From assembly GCF_000374845.1 (NCBI RefSeq), contig NZ_KB895414.1, positions 434,001 through 498,000 of the forward strand: a DNA stretch of 64,000 nucleotides. The letters are read 5' to 3'. Of this stretch, positions 12,427 through 21,272 are shown in pieces (positions within the stretch are counted from its first letter, which is position 1; every line of letters starts with the position of its first letter). Both the position numbers and the translations under genes were made by a program. The notes under the pieces are model-generated. The model saw only the letters and a list, made by a program, of their open reading frames with translations, searched no databases and was not told the DNA's origin. Origin of the DNA: Paenibacillus terrigena DSM 21567 (GTDB lineage Bacteria > Bacillota > Bacilli > Paenibacillales > Paenibacillaceae).

Positions 12427-14094
12427 TCATGACACGACATTCTCGGTCAGCATCTCTTCAATTCTACCGACAGGTACAGGCGGACTATAGTAGTAGCCTT
12501 GGATTTCGTCGCAGCAGTGCGCCTTCAAAAAGTCAACTTGTTCCTCAGACTCGACACCTTCGGCGATGACTTGCAAATTCAGATGATGCGCCATCGCGAT
12601 AATCGACGCCACGATGGCCGCTGCGCTTCGGTCTTCCATAATATCCCGAACGAAAGAACGGTCTATTTTGAGCCGATTGATCGAGAAATCTTTCAAATAG
12701 CTGAATGAACTATATCCGGTACCAAAATCATCGATACTAATCCCTACGCCCAGCTCACGCAGCTCCTTCAGACAATTGGATGCATGATCCACGTCCATCG
12801 TCATGCTCTCTGTAATCTCGAGATCCAAATACTTCGCCTCGAGTCCCGTCTTTTCTAGCACTTGGCCAACCTTCTCATTCAAATTCTGAAGTAAAAATTG
12901 ACGCATCGATAAGTTAACAGAGATCGGTATCGACGGCAATCCCGCTTGCTGCCAAGCTTTATTCTGTCTGCACGCTTCTTCTAACACCCATTCGCCCATC
13001 GGGACGATCAAGCCATTCTCTTCAGCCAGAGGAATGAACTGGTCCGGTGGGATCAGCCCTTTCTCAGGATGCTTCCAGCGAATCAGCGCCTCCGCGCCAA
13101 CAATTTGTCCGGTCTCCATATGTACTTGCGGCTGGTAATAGAGCAGGAACTCTCCATTTCGCATCGCTTTGCGCAGTTCATGCTGTAAGGTCAGACGCTC
13201 TAGGGACTTGGTCGACATCTCTGAAGAGTACATCTGATAATGATTCTTCCCTTTATTCTTCACGGTGGAGAGCGCAATATCCGCTTGTTTGATCAGCTGT
13301 CTCGCATCGCCTTGATGTCCCCTGCTCATGGATAAGCCTATGCTCGCCGTCAAATGGATGGGTTGATCTTTCAAAATAAACGGATCATCGAGCACTTGAA
13401 CAATCTGCATACCCTTCTGAAACGCTTCTTCCTCCGTACTGATATTCACAAAATAAAAAATAAACTCATCCCCGTCCATTCTCGCAACGAAATCATATTC
13501 CGTTACGATCCGGGTAAGCCGTTCTGCAATCTGAAGCAGCAGCATATCCCCGAAATCTTGACCGAAGGAGTCATTCACGAGCTTGAATCGATCCAGATCC
13601 ATATAGGCGACGGCGACCCCCACATCCGCGGAACGTGTCGCATCCAATAGATCTGTAAGCCGTTCCAAGAACAATCGCCGATTCGGAAGGCCCGTCATAT
13701 CGTCATAATAGGACATATAGCGAATACGATCATTCACACGTCGCCGATCACTTACGTCTTGGCTGATCAGCATTATACGTTCAAGCCGGTCTTCCATCAT
13801 GATCGGATAGATCACCATTTGCAGATCGATTCGGATTCCTCTCTTATCATCGAAATAGGTCGACTTCTGGGTTGCCTTCCCTTGCAAAATATTGGCATGA
13901 ATCTGCTCATCACTTAACAACAACCGATAATCCATGCCGATTAATTCATGTTCTTCATATCCGGTCAACTCACAGGTATGATGATTGGCATTTGCGATCT
14001 TCCCGTTCAGCTCTAATTCAATCACAGAGATCGGGTAATATTCCATTATCGCCCTCAGCAGCTGGTCATTAGAAGATTGCTTCTTCGCCTCCAT
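12427..14094 (-). CDS. PAS-GGDEF-EAL protein, probable c-di-GMP phosphodiesterase
   Basis: The 555-residue protein has an N-terminal PAS domain (about 10-120), a GGDEF domain with the signature altered to MDGDEF, and a C-terminal EAL domain. EAL motifs are intact: [24 protein letters not shown] and the conserved Glu in VIAEGVE. The predicted activity is therefore c-di-GMP breakdown, with the degenerate GGDEF acting at most as a regulatory GTP-binding domain. There is no membrane segment. ATG 14094 is preferred to GTG 14100 from the spacing to GAGAGG. Confidence 0.9.
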   Translation of the reverse strand: MEAKKQSSNDQLLRAIMEYYPISVIELELNGKIANANHHTCELTGYEEHELIGMDYRLLLSDEQIHANILQGKATQKSTYFDDKRGIRIDLQMVIYPIMMEDRLERIMLISQDVSDRRRVNDRIRYMSYYDDMTGLPNRRLFLERLTDLLDATRSADVGVAVAYMDLDRFKLVNDSFGQDFGDMLLLQIAERLTRIVTEYDFVARMDGDEFIFYFVNISTEEEAFQKGMQIVQVLDDPFILKDQPIHLTASIGLSMSRGHQGDARQLIKQADIALSTVKNKGKNHYQMYSSEMSTKSLERLTLQHELRKAMRNGEFLLYYQPQVHMETGQIVGAEALIRWKHPEKGLIPPDQFIPLAEENGLIVPMGEWVLEEACRQNKAWQQAGLPSIPISVNLSMRQFLLQNLNEKVGQVLEKTGLEAKYLDLEITESMTMDVDHASNCLKELRELGVGISIDDFGTGYSSFSYLKDFSINRLKIDRSFVRDIMEDRSAAAIVASIIAMAHHLNLQVIAEGVESEEQVDFLKAHCCDEIQGYYYSPPVPVGRIEEMLTENVVS

Positions 14095-14114
14095 TGCCAC
14101 GATCCTCTCTTTAT

Positions 14115-14489
14115 CTATGAGTTACGTAAAGCCGCTACTGCTAGCAACAACCATCCGAGCAGGAATGCAACGCCGCCGAGCGGTGTAATAATACCTAGAA
14201 CCTTAATGCCTGTAACACTGAGTAAATACAGGCTTCCGGAGAATAGAATAATACCTGTGAATAGAAGTCGTCCTGACCATAACAATTGACGCGACATCTT
14301 CAAGTGCCCTGAGAGAAGTGCAATGACGAGAATACCTAACGCATGAATCATATGGTAATGAACGCCTGTCTCATATGTATTGAGCTGCGACTCCGTCAAT
14401 ATGGATTTCAAGCCATGGGCACCGAATGCACCCAGAGCTACGGCAACAAGTAAATTTAGACTGCCGATCACAACGTACTTACGTAACAT
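14115..14489 (-). CDS. DUF423 membrane protein (YwdK-like)
   Basis: The 124-residue protein has four predicted membrane segments, beginning [18 protein letters not shown], and ends in [13 protein letters not shown]. This is the DUF423 family of unknown function, usually a single small gene in Bacillales (YwdK). Start ATG 14489 follows AAAGGAG; the frame extends 9 codons upstream of that site. It ends 20 bases before the PAS-GGDEF-EAL start and may be co-transcribed. Confidence 0.85.
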   Translation of the reverse strand: MLRKYVVIGSLNLLVAVALGAFGAHGLKSILTESQLNTYETGVHYHMIHALGILVIALLSGHLKMSRQLLWSGRLLFTGIILFSGSLYLLSVTGIKVLGIITPLGGVAFLLGWLLLAVAALRNS

Positions 14490-14634
14490 GGACGAATCTC
14501 CTTTTCTGCTTTCCATATTTTAAACTTAGCTTAACCTCCTCTATCATAATAAAAAACGTCGTAATTTTCCATATCCTCCACGAAAACGACAATGATTGTA
14601 TCCTTCCGCTGATCCACGCTCGCTGAATGCGGTC

Positions 14635-14662
14635 ACATATCGTTCACTCTTCTGAATATATT
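14635..14662 (+). promoter_or_regulatory. Candidate sigma-E promoter of yhbH
   Basis: ACATATC (14635-14641), 13 bases, AATATATT (14655-14662). Agreement is 5 of 7 with the sigma-E -35 consensus KMATATT and 6 of 8 with the -10 consensus CATACAHT. Bacillus yhbH belongs to the sigma-E regulon, which raises the prior. Confidence 0.45.
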
Positions 14663-14715
14663 AGAATAACAGGCGATCAAGCACGCGAATGATTTTTTTG
14701 GGGAGGGGTTCCTGT

Positions 14716-15393
14716 ATGGATAGAATGGATCAAGTGATGTCCATCGTGTCGCGAGAAGACTGGTCTTTGCATCGAAAAGGGTTCCAAGATCAATCTCGCC
14801 ATCAGCAAAAAGTCCGTGACGCGATTAAACAGAATTTACCCGATCTCGTCACCGAAGAGAACATTATCATGTCAGACGGCAAGCAAATCATTAAAGTCCC
14901 CATCCGCAGTCTGGATGAGTTTCGTTTTATTTATAATTACAATAAGAAGAAGCATGTCGGCCAAGGGGATGGAGACAGTCAAGTCGGTGATGTCCTCGGT
15001 ACCGATCCGAAGAGCGGACCTGGCAAAGGGGACAAAGCAGGTGATCAGCCAGGCCAAGATCTTGTCGAGGCCGAAGTGAGTATCGAAGAGTTGGAGACGA
15101 TGTTATTCGAAGAACTCGAACTTCCCAATCTGCAACAGAAAGACAAAGATCAGTTGGAGACAACCGAAATTCGATTCAATGATATCCGCAAGACCGGAAT
15201 CATGTCCAACATTGATAAGAAACGCACCATTCTTGAGAATTTGCGCCGCAACGCCACAGCAGGCGATCCCGGTATTCATGGCATTTCTCCAGAAGACCTT
15301 CGTTATAAGACCTGGGAAGAGATCGTAACGCCCCATTCCAATGCCGTGATCATCGCCATGATGGATACCTCCGGTTCCTTGGGTATCTCATAA
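14716..15393 (+). CDS. yhbH: Sporulation protein YhbH, 5' part of an interrupted gene
   Basis: The frame matches Bacillus YhbH (DUF444, about 390 residues) from [19 protein letters not shown] through [11 protein letters not shown]. It then runs into a stop at 15391 after four foreign codons. The truncation falls inside the von Willebrand-type MIDAS motif DTSGS. The missing 166 residues lie in the same orientation at 23238-23738. Joining codon 221 (TCC, 15376-15378) to ATG 23238 gives an uninterrupted 387-residue protein, close to the 392 of Bacillus. ATG 14716 follows GGGGAGGGG. As it stands the product is a 225-residue fragment. YhbH homologues work with PrkA and SpoVR in spore or stationary-phase programmes. 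Confidence 0.95.
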   Translation: MDRMDQVMSIVSREDWSLHRKGFQDQSRHQQKVRDAIKQNLPDLVTEENIIMSDGKQIIKVPIRSLDEFRFIYNYNKKKHVGQGDGDSQVGDVLGTDPKSGPGKGDKAGDQPGQDLVEAEVSIEELETMLFEELELPNLQQKDKDQLETTEIRFNDIRKTGIMSNIDKKRTILENLRRNATAGDPGIHGISPEDLRYKTWEEIVTPHSNAVIIAMMDTSGSLGIS

Positions 15394-15400
15394 TGAACCA
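15361..15400 (+). other. Left junction (attL) of the yhbH intervening element
   Basis: yhbH sequence GGATACCTCCGGTTCC ends at the shared TCC (15376-15378). Element sequence follows, carrying TCTCATAATGAACCA (15386-15400). That arm is the exact reverse complement of the arm at the right end (23212-23226). Confidence 0.88.
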
Positions 15401-15495
15401 ATAGGATACTCCCCCCTCTCCTATTGATAGCGATTGCATAACATCACAGAGACAGTTCGTTATTCAGGTCAGATGACTTCTACATAGTAGACTCG

Positions 15496-15663
15496 TCACT
15501 TCACTTGGCTTATGGTATTCGATTCCATTGGCTCGTGCACTTCACAACCGTCACACAGACTATACAGAATCGTTACTTTGTACGCATCAATCTCATCAAT
15601 CACTTCATTACACTGTTTGCAGAGAACAACACCAAACTTTAAGCTGTCGCCATGCGTTGGCAT
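15496..15663 (-). CDS. SR1P-like small protein (GapA-binding peptide family)
   Basis: A 55-codon ORF begins at ATG 15663, 8 bases after AAGGAG. Its core VVLCKQCNEVIDEIDAYKVT and the following LYSLCDGC match the SR1P pattern: an N-terminal CxxCNE, an aspartate/glutamate-rich middle, KVT-LY, then a second cysteine pair. SR1P of Bacillus subtilis is 39 residues, is encoded by the SR1 RNA and binds GapA. This copy has about eight extra residues at the N-terminus and a short polar tail. It lies just inside the left end of the intervening element. Family assignment is by pattern only. Confidence 0.6.
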   Translation of the reverse strand: MPTHGDSLKFGVVLCKQCNEVIDEIDAYKVTILYSLCDGCEVHEPMESNTISQVK

Positions 15664-15795
15664 TCACTTTCACTCCTTCATGTAATGGGTTAAAATCAGA
15701 CTTCATTAGAAGCATATGCGAAGGCGATGTCGTACCATTCCATATATTACCATAAAGTGAAACTTTGGCTCCAAAGCTGATCCAAGCGCTCTGCT

Positions 15796-15804
15796 GGGGC
15801 CCCC
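15796..15804. repeat. GC palindrome motif GGGGCCCCC
   Basis: The same GC-only palindrome (as GGGGGCCCC) occurs at 3046-3054. Both are followed by CGAA and lie beside a CAAAG/CTTTG-type hairpin, here CTTTGG AG CCAAAG on the minus strand. Possibly a dispersed intergenic repeat. Confidence 0.35.
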
Positions 15805-15827
15805 GAACACGTATTACGCAATACGAA

Positions 15828-15872
15828 CAAAAAAGCCTGCACCGCGAACCTCAGGTTCTGCAAGTACAGGCT
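15828..15872 (-). terminator. Terminator after the CAT-domain gene
   Basis: On the minus strand AGCCTGTA...TGCAGGCT with an inner GAACC/GGTTC stem, followed by six T. Confidence 0.75.
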
Positions 15873-15896
15873 ATATTCTCGATTCAATTGAGTCTG

Positions 15897-16103
15897 CTAT
15901 ACGCAGCTTTTCATCGCGACATTGGAGGCATGGTAGACTGGCAGCAGCAAATATTCTTCTGCAATTTCCTCTTGGTCAATGACCATCCCCGGTTTCTTCA
16001 TATAACCGATCCCTCTTCCAAAAAGAATGGACTTTGTCCCCGCTGAACTACTTACAATCACGGTATTATGGGATAAAATTTGAGTAATTTTACGATCCGA
16101 CAT
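15897..16103 (-). CDS. Stand-alone CAT RNA-binding domain (LicT/SacT antiterminator N-terminus)
   Basis: The 68-residue product reads KITQILSHNTVIV and ILFGRGIGYMKKPGMVIDQE, the signature of the co-antiterminator (CAT) RNA-binding domain that opens LicT, SacT and GlcT. The two PRD regulatory domains that normally follow are absent, and a terminator closes the gene. It could be a constitutive RNA-binding peptide, since isolated CAT domains are active in LicT studies, or the remnant of a larger regulator. Start ATG 16103 is favoured over ATG 16109 because GGAGGG directly abuts the latter. Encoded within the intervening element. Confidence 0.7.
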   Translation of the reverse strand: MSDRKITQILSHNTVIVSSSAGTKSILFGRGIGYMKKPGMVIDQEEIAEEYLLLPVYHASNVAMKSCV

Positions 16104-16133
16104 CGTCATCCCTCCAAAAAGTGATAGTCATTT

Positions 16134-16298
16134 TCACTCTCCATTTGAACGCGTTAGTATTGTTGCAGCACTTGGAATCGCCCAAGCCTTGGATTCGTCC
16201 CCCTCTTTATCATAAGATAGCAGCAATATTTCTAAGTTATTTCGACAGCCTAACTTAAATTCCTTCGCAATCGAGGCGATTAATTCATTTTTTCCCAT
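16134..16298 (-). CDS. Small ORF of unknown function
   Basis: A 54-codon frame (MGKNELIASIAKEFKLGC..., ending TRSNGE) lies 30 bases upstream of the CAT-domain gene, same strand. The composition is protein-like, with a plausible N-terminal helix. No good ribosome site precedes ATG 16298, so expression is uncertain. No family recognised. Confidence 0.35.
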   Translation of the reverse strand: MGKNELIASIAKEFKLGCRNNLEILLLSYDKEGDESKAWAIPSAATILTRSNGE

Positions 16299-16316
16299 AC
16301 GGAAATTAGATGGAAG

Positions 16317-16808
16317 TCATATCCAGCCGATTTCATTCCTCCATGCTTCAAGCTTCCTCGCATAGGACATTGTGTTCGCCGGGCTCGTCGAAGGAAGCTT
16401 ATGCAGCGTCATATGCTCCAGATCGAGATGCGGCGCCACCTGTCGCATGAACACCTCATAAGCTTTCGTTCCATTGAACAGTAGATGGGTAATGTGAGGA
16501 TACGATGCGAATAACGAAACGAAGTCATTCGGAACGGCCTCTTGAATATTCGAATCCAGACTCCCTTCCCGGACACACTCTCCTAATACATCCCACAAGC
16601 CGATCCCTTTCGAACTTGCGAATGCAATGCGTTGATCATAATCTATCTCAAGCGGTAGTTGGTACAAGTCATAGAGGATCCTCCAGAAATGATTCCTCGG
16701 ATGCGCATAGTATTGATGCTGCTCTAGCGAGACAACGCCTGGCATAGAACCTAGAATCAAAATATTGGATTGGTCATTGACCATGGGTGAAAAAGAATGG
16801 ACGCGCAT
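16317..16808 (-). CDS. Uracil-DNA glycosylase superfamily, DNA-deoxyinosine glycosylase type
   Basis: The 163-residue protein has LILGSMPG near the N-terminus, EQHQYYAHPRNHFWRIL and the C-terminal LPSTSPAN. This layout marks the hypoxanthine/uracil glycosylase branch (family 6) of the UDG superfamily. It would remove deaminated purines or uracil from DNA. ATG 16808 follows AAAGGAG; the reading frame extends 30 codons upstream without support. Element cargo; DNA repair is an unusual passenger, and I see no link to recombination. Confidence 0.82.
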   Translation of the reverse strand: MRVHSFSPMVNDQSNILILGSMPGVVSLEQHQYYAHPRNHFWRILYDLYQLPLEIDYDQRIAFASSKGIGLWDVLGECVREGSLDSNIQEAVPNDFVSLFASYPHITHLLFNGTKAYEVFMRQVAPHLDLEHMTLHKLPSTSPANTMSYARKLEAWRNEIGWI

Positions 16809-16901
16809 AAGTTCTCCTTTGTGTATACTGTAAGTAACATTATAACGAAAACACTCTGAAGGAAAAACCTGACTGATATCAGAACATTGTCTTATCATAT
16901 C

Positions 16902-16930
16902 AAAGCCCGTTCGAATCCGAACGGGCTTCT
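16902..16930. terminator. Hairpin, probable terminator
   Basis: AAGCCCGTTCG, loop AATC, CGAACGGGCTT. The T-tract is weak on both sides. It would close the short minus-strand genes at 17005-17351. Confidence 0.6.
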
Positions 16931-17004
16931 TACATATTCATTATGATGAAATCCGTCCATCCTTTGGACTTGTCCCTAGCACGGCTCCAATTCCACATAA
17001 TCCA

Positions 17005-17082
17005 TCACTCCACATTCACACGATTGCCGACATTATTTTTGCAAAAATCACGAATATCGGATGACGTCATCAATCGTGACAT
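17005..17082 (-). pseudogene. Truncated small ORF related to the next gene
   Basis: A 25-codon frame from ATG 17082, after AAAAGGGG, contains FCKNNVGNRVNVE, similar to FVKNHVGDRVLVS of the 17124-17351 product. It then stops. A different frame continues with SDGLCGIGAVLGTSPKDG, so this may be a frameshifted paralogue. Low certainty because it is so short. Confidence 0.3.
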
Positions 17083-17123
17083 AAGTTCATCCCCTTTTAC
17101 TCCAAGACAGGTTTCCGATGATC

Positions 17124-17351
17124 CTATAACAACGTAATGAATCTCACACGGAAAAAAGGAATCACAATGATAACATTGAGCCCGCGCCGTCTCACTCGCA
17201 ATCGGAAAGATCTTCTGCCTGCAGATAAGATCCGCCCCCTATGAATGGTGCCATCAAACAAACTGACAAGTACACGATCTCCAACATGATTCTTAACAAA
17301 GCGACGAACTCGACGGACATGATCCCATATACTCCATTTCACCTCAGCCAT
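17124..17351 (-). CDS. Small basic protein, possible Sm-like barrel
   Basis: The 75-residue protein has an N-terminal helix (VKWSIWDHVRRVRRFVKNHVG) and then DRVLVSLFDGTIHRGRIL followed by an arginine-rich stretch and a hydrophobic C-terminus. The V-V-L-DG-x-x-x-G-x-I pattern is that of Sm/SH3-like barrels, suggesting a nucleic-acid-binding protein; no family is firmly recognised. AAAGGAAG precedes ATG 17351 at long spacing. It is divergent from degV and is element cargo. Confidence 0.5.
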   Translation of the reverse strand: MAEVKWSIWDHVRRVRRFVKNHVGDRVLVSLFDGTIHRGRILSAGRRSFRLRVRRRGLNVIIVIPFFRVRFITLL

Positions 17352-17538
17352 GGACCGAACACTTCCTTTCTGATCGATATACTACTAAAATATGAATCTC
17401 TGAATCATTCGGATTGTTCTTATGTCCTAATAGATTCACACAATTCTATTGTTAACATTTCCCTACTCTAATTCTGGATTCGTAGTATATAATGAGATCA
17501 TTGTTCTTACATATTTTCATTTCAGGAGGTTGTTCTTC

Positions 17539-18390
17539 ATGTCTAACATTCGGGTCTTCTCAGACAGCACTTGTGACTTGCCGCCTGAGTTACGCGAACA
17601 ATATCAAATCGGTATTATTCCCTTGTATGTAACCTTTGGTGAGGAGGCTCTTCGTGATGGCGAGGATATAACCCCGCTTCAGCTCTATCAAAAAGTTGAT
17701 GTCGTTGGAAGTCTTCCCAAGACAGCTTCACCTTCACCGGGTGACTTCATAAAGGCGTTCACCCCTGCCATCGAAGCAGGTCATGACGTGGTCTTCATCG
17801 GTATTTCATCCGAGTTATCATCTGCGTGCCAGAATGCAAAAATAGCAGCCGCCGAGTTCCCTGAAGGACGTGTTGTCGTCATCGATTCACGTAATTTATC
17901 GACCGGCATCGGCCTGCTCGTGCTTCAAGCCGTCCGTGCTGCCGAAGCAGGACATAACTTACAGGCGATCGAACAAATGATCCTCGAGGCACGCGATCGC
18001 ATCGAAGTAGAATTCATCATCGATACGCTCGATTATCTGCATAAAGGTGGACGTTGCTCCAGTCTGCAGAACTTCATCGGCAGCTTACTTAAGATCCGCC
18101 CTGTCGTAAAGGTCGTCGACGGAAAAATGATCCTCGCTTCCAAGATCCGCGGCAAACGTGAAAAGGCCTTCGATCAGCTGCTGCAAAATGCGCTGAAATA
18201 CAAAGACCACCTGGATGGTGCTACCATCTCCGTGACCCATTCGTTCGCGGAGGAGGAAGCCGTGAAGATCCGTGAAATTTTATTGCGCGAGACGAAGGTA
18301 CGCGAAGTGCTGCTCGCTGAGACAGGCTGCGTCATCGCCAGCCACTGTGGTCCGCAGACCGTCGGTATTGTCCTTGCCTGTAACGCTTAA
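17539..18390 (+). CDS. DegV family fatty-acid-binding protein
   Basis: The 283-residue protein begins IRVFSDSTCDLPPEL and contains TASPSPGDF, the SSELSS lipid-head contact region, IDSRNLSTGIGLLV, YLHKGGRCSS and HCGPQTVGIV. All are standard DegV motifs; the family binds fatty acids and, as FakB, feeds them to FakA kinase. No fakA is nearby. ATG 17539 is preceded by AGGAGG; the open frame upstream (from 17449) lacks this. TATAAT-like sequence lies about 50 bases upstream. It is the only plus-strand gene inside the intervening element. Confidence 0.9.
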   Translation: MSNIRVFSDSTCDLPPELREQYQIGIIPLYVTFGEEALRDGEDITPLQLYQKVDVVGSLPKTASPSPGDFIKAFTPAIEAGHDVVFIGISSELSSACQNAKIAAAEFPEGRVVVIDSRNLSTGIGLLVLQAVRAAEAGHNLQAIEQMILEARDRIEVEFIIDTLDYLHKGGRCSSLQNFIGSLLKIRPVVKVVDGKMILASKIRGKREKAFDQLLQNALKYKDHLDGATISVTHSFAEEEAVKIREILLRETKVREVLLAETGCVIASHCGPQTVGIVLACNA

Positions 18391-18427
18391 AACACGCCGA
18401 AAACGTAAACATTCTATACGAACAAAA

Positions 18428-18473
18428 AGAATGCCCATCGCCTCTGAATGAACAGATGCAATGGGCGTTCTTG
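18428..18473. terminator. Bidirectional terminator
   Basis: AGAATGCCCAT pairs with ATGGGCGTTCTT across a 22-base loop, between converging degV and the oxidoreductase gene. Confidence 0.75.
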
Positions 18474-18484
18474 TGTTATAAATC

Positions 18485-19486
18485 TTACAGCTTAACTCTC
18501 ACTCGTTCCTTTGCCGAACGTATGCAGGCTTCTATCACACGCATATTGTGAGTGGCATCCTCAGGTGGGAATCGAAGGGACTGCTCCCCCCAGATGGAAC
18601 GCGCGAAATCATCCACCATCAGCGCATATTGATTGCACGATGCGAACCGCTCTTCACGACGCACCCCATTCGTCACAACGGTAAAACCGTGGGTACCTTC
18701 ATCCGTCGGTTTGAACGCATGTTCCAATTCGATTCGTCCGTCTGCCCCGACAATCTCTACGAAATTCCGATAGCTCGCGAGCATACCGCAATCGAAGGTT
18801 AATGACAAACCATTTCCGAACTCCACCAATCCGGATGCCATCATATCCACATCCCCGAATTCGGACAGAAATTGCGCATGTACTGATACTGCTTCGGGCT
18901 CAAGCCCCGTAATCAGCCGCGCTGCACTAATCGGATAACAGCCAACATCATAGATCGAACCGCCGCCAAAGTCCGAGCGGAACCGGACATTCCCCCGATC
19001 CATGCGAGCGCCATTGAACGTAAAAGCTCCACGAATCGCTCGAAGCTCACCAATTTCACCGCCTGAGATGATCGCACGAATCCGGTCCCACCGCGGGTGA
19101 TGGCGGTACATGAAGGCTTCAGCCAGCTTAACGCCCGCCTTGTCGGCTGCTCGAACCATCTCTTCTGCCTCTTCCGGTGTTAAAGCTAATGGCTTTTCAC
19201 AGAGGACATGCTTCCCTGCTTCCGCAGCACGAATCGCCCATTCGCGGTGCAAATGATTCGGCAGCGGAATGTACACTGCATCGATCTCTGGATCTTCCAG
19301 CATGGCTTCATAACTGCTGTAGCTCTTCTCGATGCCGAATTGCTGCGCAACTTCTCGGGCTTTTGCTTCGTCTCGACTAGCAACAGCCGCCAATCGACTC
19401 GTCTCCGATTCCACAATCGCAGGCATTACCGCTTTAACCGCTATTTTGGCACACCCGATAATCCCTATTTGAAGCTTATTATGCAT
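18485..19486 (-). CDS. Gfo/Idh/MocA family NAD(P)-dependent oxidoreductase
   Basis: The 333-residue protein has an N-terminal Rossmann fold (IGIIGCAKIAVKAVMPAI), the PLPNHLH segment and the EKPLA signature, then the C-terminal alpha/beta domain with GGGSIYDVGCYPI. Family members oxidise or reduce sugars and their derivatives; the substrate cannot be told. ATG 19486 follows AGAGGAAG; the frame upstream of that contains the ribosome site itself. Together with the NagK-like and SIS genes it suggests a sugar-catabolic flavour for the cargo of the element. Confidence 0.88.
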   Translation of the reverse strand: MHNKLQIGIIGCAKIAVKAVMPAIVESETSRLAAVASRDEAKAREVAQQFGIEKSYSSYEAMLEDPEIDAVYIPLPNHLHREWAIRAAEAGKHVLCEKPLALTPEEAEEMVRAADKAGVKLAEAFMYRHHPRWDRIRAIISGGEIGELRAIRGAFTFNGARMDRGNVRFRSDFGGGSIYDVGCYPISAARLITGLEPEAVSVHAQFLSEFGDVDMMASGLVEFGNGLSLTFDCGMLASYRNFVEIVGADGRIELEHAFKPTDEGTHGFTVVTNGVRREERFASCNQYALMVDDFARSIWGEQSLRFPPEDATHNMRVIEACIRSAKERVRVKL

Positions 19487-19542
19487 TGAACTTCCTCTCC
19501 CTCCGCGAAACACATTCATTACTTTCAGTATAAGGGACAGAC

Positions 19543-21084
19543 CTATTCACTGCAAAAATAAACCTGATAAGCAATCATCAACTGTTCAGAATCGATCGTT
19601 ACCCGCTCCAATAGCTCATGGAACAATACCCGCGCAGCTGTATCACTGCTTAGCTTCAACGCTATAAATGACTCATAATAATCCTGAAGTGCTGTATCCG
19701 CAGCCGGACGCTCTTCCAATGTTGAGATCTGACGTTCAATCTCCTTCACTTCCTCGTCCACTTGCTCGAGCTGCCCTTTGAACGATCGCATCTGCTGCTC
19801 ATACGTATTCGCATCGAACAGTTCTCGCTGATGGAATAAATCCAGTTGATCCTTATGCCGTTTGGCCCGCAAGGTCAACTTGGTGCTCAACGTTCCTCGA
19901 AGGCGTTCTAGATCCTGACGACGATCATAGGTGAAGCGGAATTGATCCTGCGCTACCTGTGCCAATTGTCGCCGAATAGCATCCAGTACAGCTACTTCCA
20001 GCTGATCCGCTTCCGCATTCGGCTGCGAGCAAGCCTCTCGGCCATACTTGTGTGCCGTCGAACAGACATAATACCGATACGATTTGACGCCGGATGATCG
20101 CTTCTGGCAGACCATGCGCTTCCCGCATTGGCCGCAATATAATAGCCCGGTAAGGGGATGATAGGCACGCCGAGGCGCACCCTTTTGCCCTCTGCCCGCT
20201 AGTATGCGCTGCGCGGCTTGGAACATCTCCTCATCCACAATCGGTTCATGCGCACGCTCAATAATTTGCCAATCGGATGCGGGAATACGGACTTGCACCT
20301 TACGCTTGGACATTTTGCCGGCGTCATCGTATTCTCGCTTCAGCTGATTTCGCCGCGTACCATAGACGACATGTCCGATGTACGCCGGATTTCGTAGCAT
20401 TTTATTCACATTCTCTCGCGTCCACTTATTCCCGTTCTTCGTGCGGTATCCCCGCTTGTTGAGATCCTCCGCCACGCGGAATGTTCCCAGTCCCTGCTCC
20501 ACATAGAGTTTAAAAGCTAGCGCAGGAATTTCCTCGTGCTCTGGATCAATCTCAAGCCGCTGCGTAGCGCCCTGAATACGATAACCAATGGGTGGTTCTC
20601 CGCTCCATTGCCCGCGGCGTGCTTTTTGTTTTCTGGCGCTGCTAACCCGGGACGATATCTTCTTACTCTCTTGTTCAGATAATACGGATAAAATATCGAA
20701 AGTGATGTTATCTTTATTGAGCGAATCATAGTTATCATTGATCGCCACCACGCGCACACCATATTGCTCGAACATGCCGATGATCGCCGGGTTCTCCTGC
20801 TTATCCCGACCGACCCGGCTGACCTCTTTGAAGACGAGCAGCTTGAACGCTTGCTCACGGGCTGCTTGAATAGCTAGCTTCATCTCCTGCCGGTCGAATA
20901 CGCTCGTATAATATCCCGATACAGCTTCATCTCGGTAAATCATAATATCCGAAGTATCATAATGCTCGCCAAGACGATGGATGTATTCTTCACATTGACT
21001 TATCTGGTTCTCAATGGAATCCCCTTGCTGATCTGTACTTACCCTCGCGTAGATGGCGCATCGAATTCGAGTTTCTGGCTGCAT
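19543..21084 (-). CDS. Large serine recombinase, probable yhbH-element excisionase/integrase
   Basis: The 513-residue protein has a resolvase catalytic domain (YARVSTDQQ with nucleophile Ser16; KEVSRVGRDK), a recombinase DNA-binding domain (about 160-270), a zinc ribbon (CGQCGKRMVC...YYVC...ACS) and a C-terminal coiled-coil region. Length and layout match SpoIVCA of the Bacillus skin element and other large serine integrases. Such enzymes cut at a central dinucleotide in short att sites, here probably TC. It lies inside the element splitting yhbH. The start overlaps the upstream small ORF by 46 bases, and a sigma-E-like promoter precedes that ORF. No catalytic residue seems missing. Confidence 0.95.
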   Translation of the reverse strand: MQPETRIRCAIYARVSTDQQGDSIENQISQCEEYIHRLGEHYDTSDIMIYRDEAVSGYYTSVFDRQEMKLAIQAAREQAFKLLVFKEVSRVGRDKQENPAIIGMFEQYGVRVVAINDNYDSLNKDNITFDILSVLSEQESKKISSRVSSARKQKARRGQWSGEPPIGYRIQGATQRLEIDPEHEEIPALAFKLYVEQGLGTFRVAEDLNKRGYRTKNGNKWTRENVNKMLRNPAYIGHVVYGTRRNQLKREYDDAGKMSKRKVQVRIPASDWQIIERAHEPIVDEEMFQAAQRILAGRGQKGAPRRAYHPLTGLLYCGQCGKRMVCQKRSSGVKSYRYYVCSTAHKYGREACSQPNAEADQLEVAVLDAIRRQLAQVAQDQFRFTYDRRQDLERLRGTLSTKLTLRAKRHKDQLDLFHQRELFDANTYEQQMRSFKGQLEQVDEEVKEIERQISTLEERPAADTALQDYYESFIALKLSSDTAARVLFHELLERVTIDSEQLMIAYQVYFCSE

Positions 21085-21242
21085 GCGTCCGCCCTCCTAT
21101 TCGAGTCTATTGCGACGGGTACCGCTACCCTATTAACCTCAATCTCCACACCGTAATGCTCAAACACATAAGACTTGAACCGTGTTCCAATCCACGCAGC
21201 TATTGGCTTGTCGCCGAATTTTTCACTTACGGTATAAGGCAA
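21039..21242 (-). CDS. Small protein overlapping the recombinase start, candidate directionality factor
   Basis: A 67-codon frame opens at TTG 21242, nine bases after GGGGAGG, and overlaps the recombinase ORF by 46 bases in a different frame. The product (KFGDKPIAAWIGTRFKSYVFEHYG and so on) has a mixed helix-strand look and matches no family I know. Directionality factors of serine integrases are small and unrelated to each other (for example SprB of SPbeta), and this is the best candidate in the element. It could instead only couple translation into the recombinase. Confidence 0.5.
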   Translation of the reverse strand: MPYTVSEKFGDKPIAAWIGTRFKSYVFEHYGVEIEVNRVAVPVAIDSNRRADACSQKLEFDAPSTRG

Positions 21243-21272
21243 GGGACTCGCCTCCCCTGATTGTCATACTGA

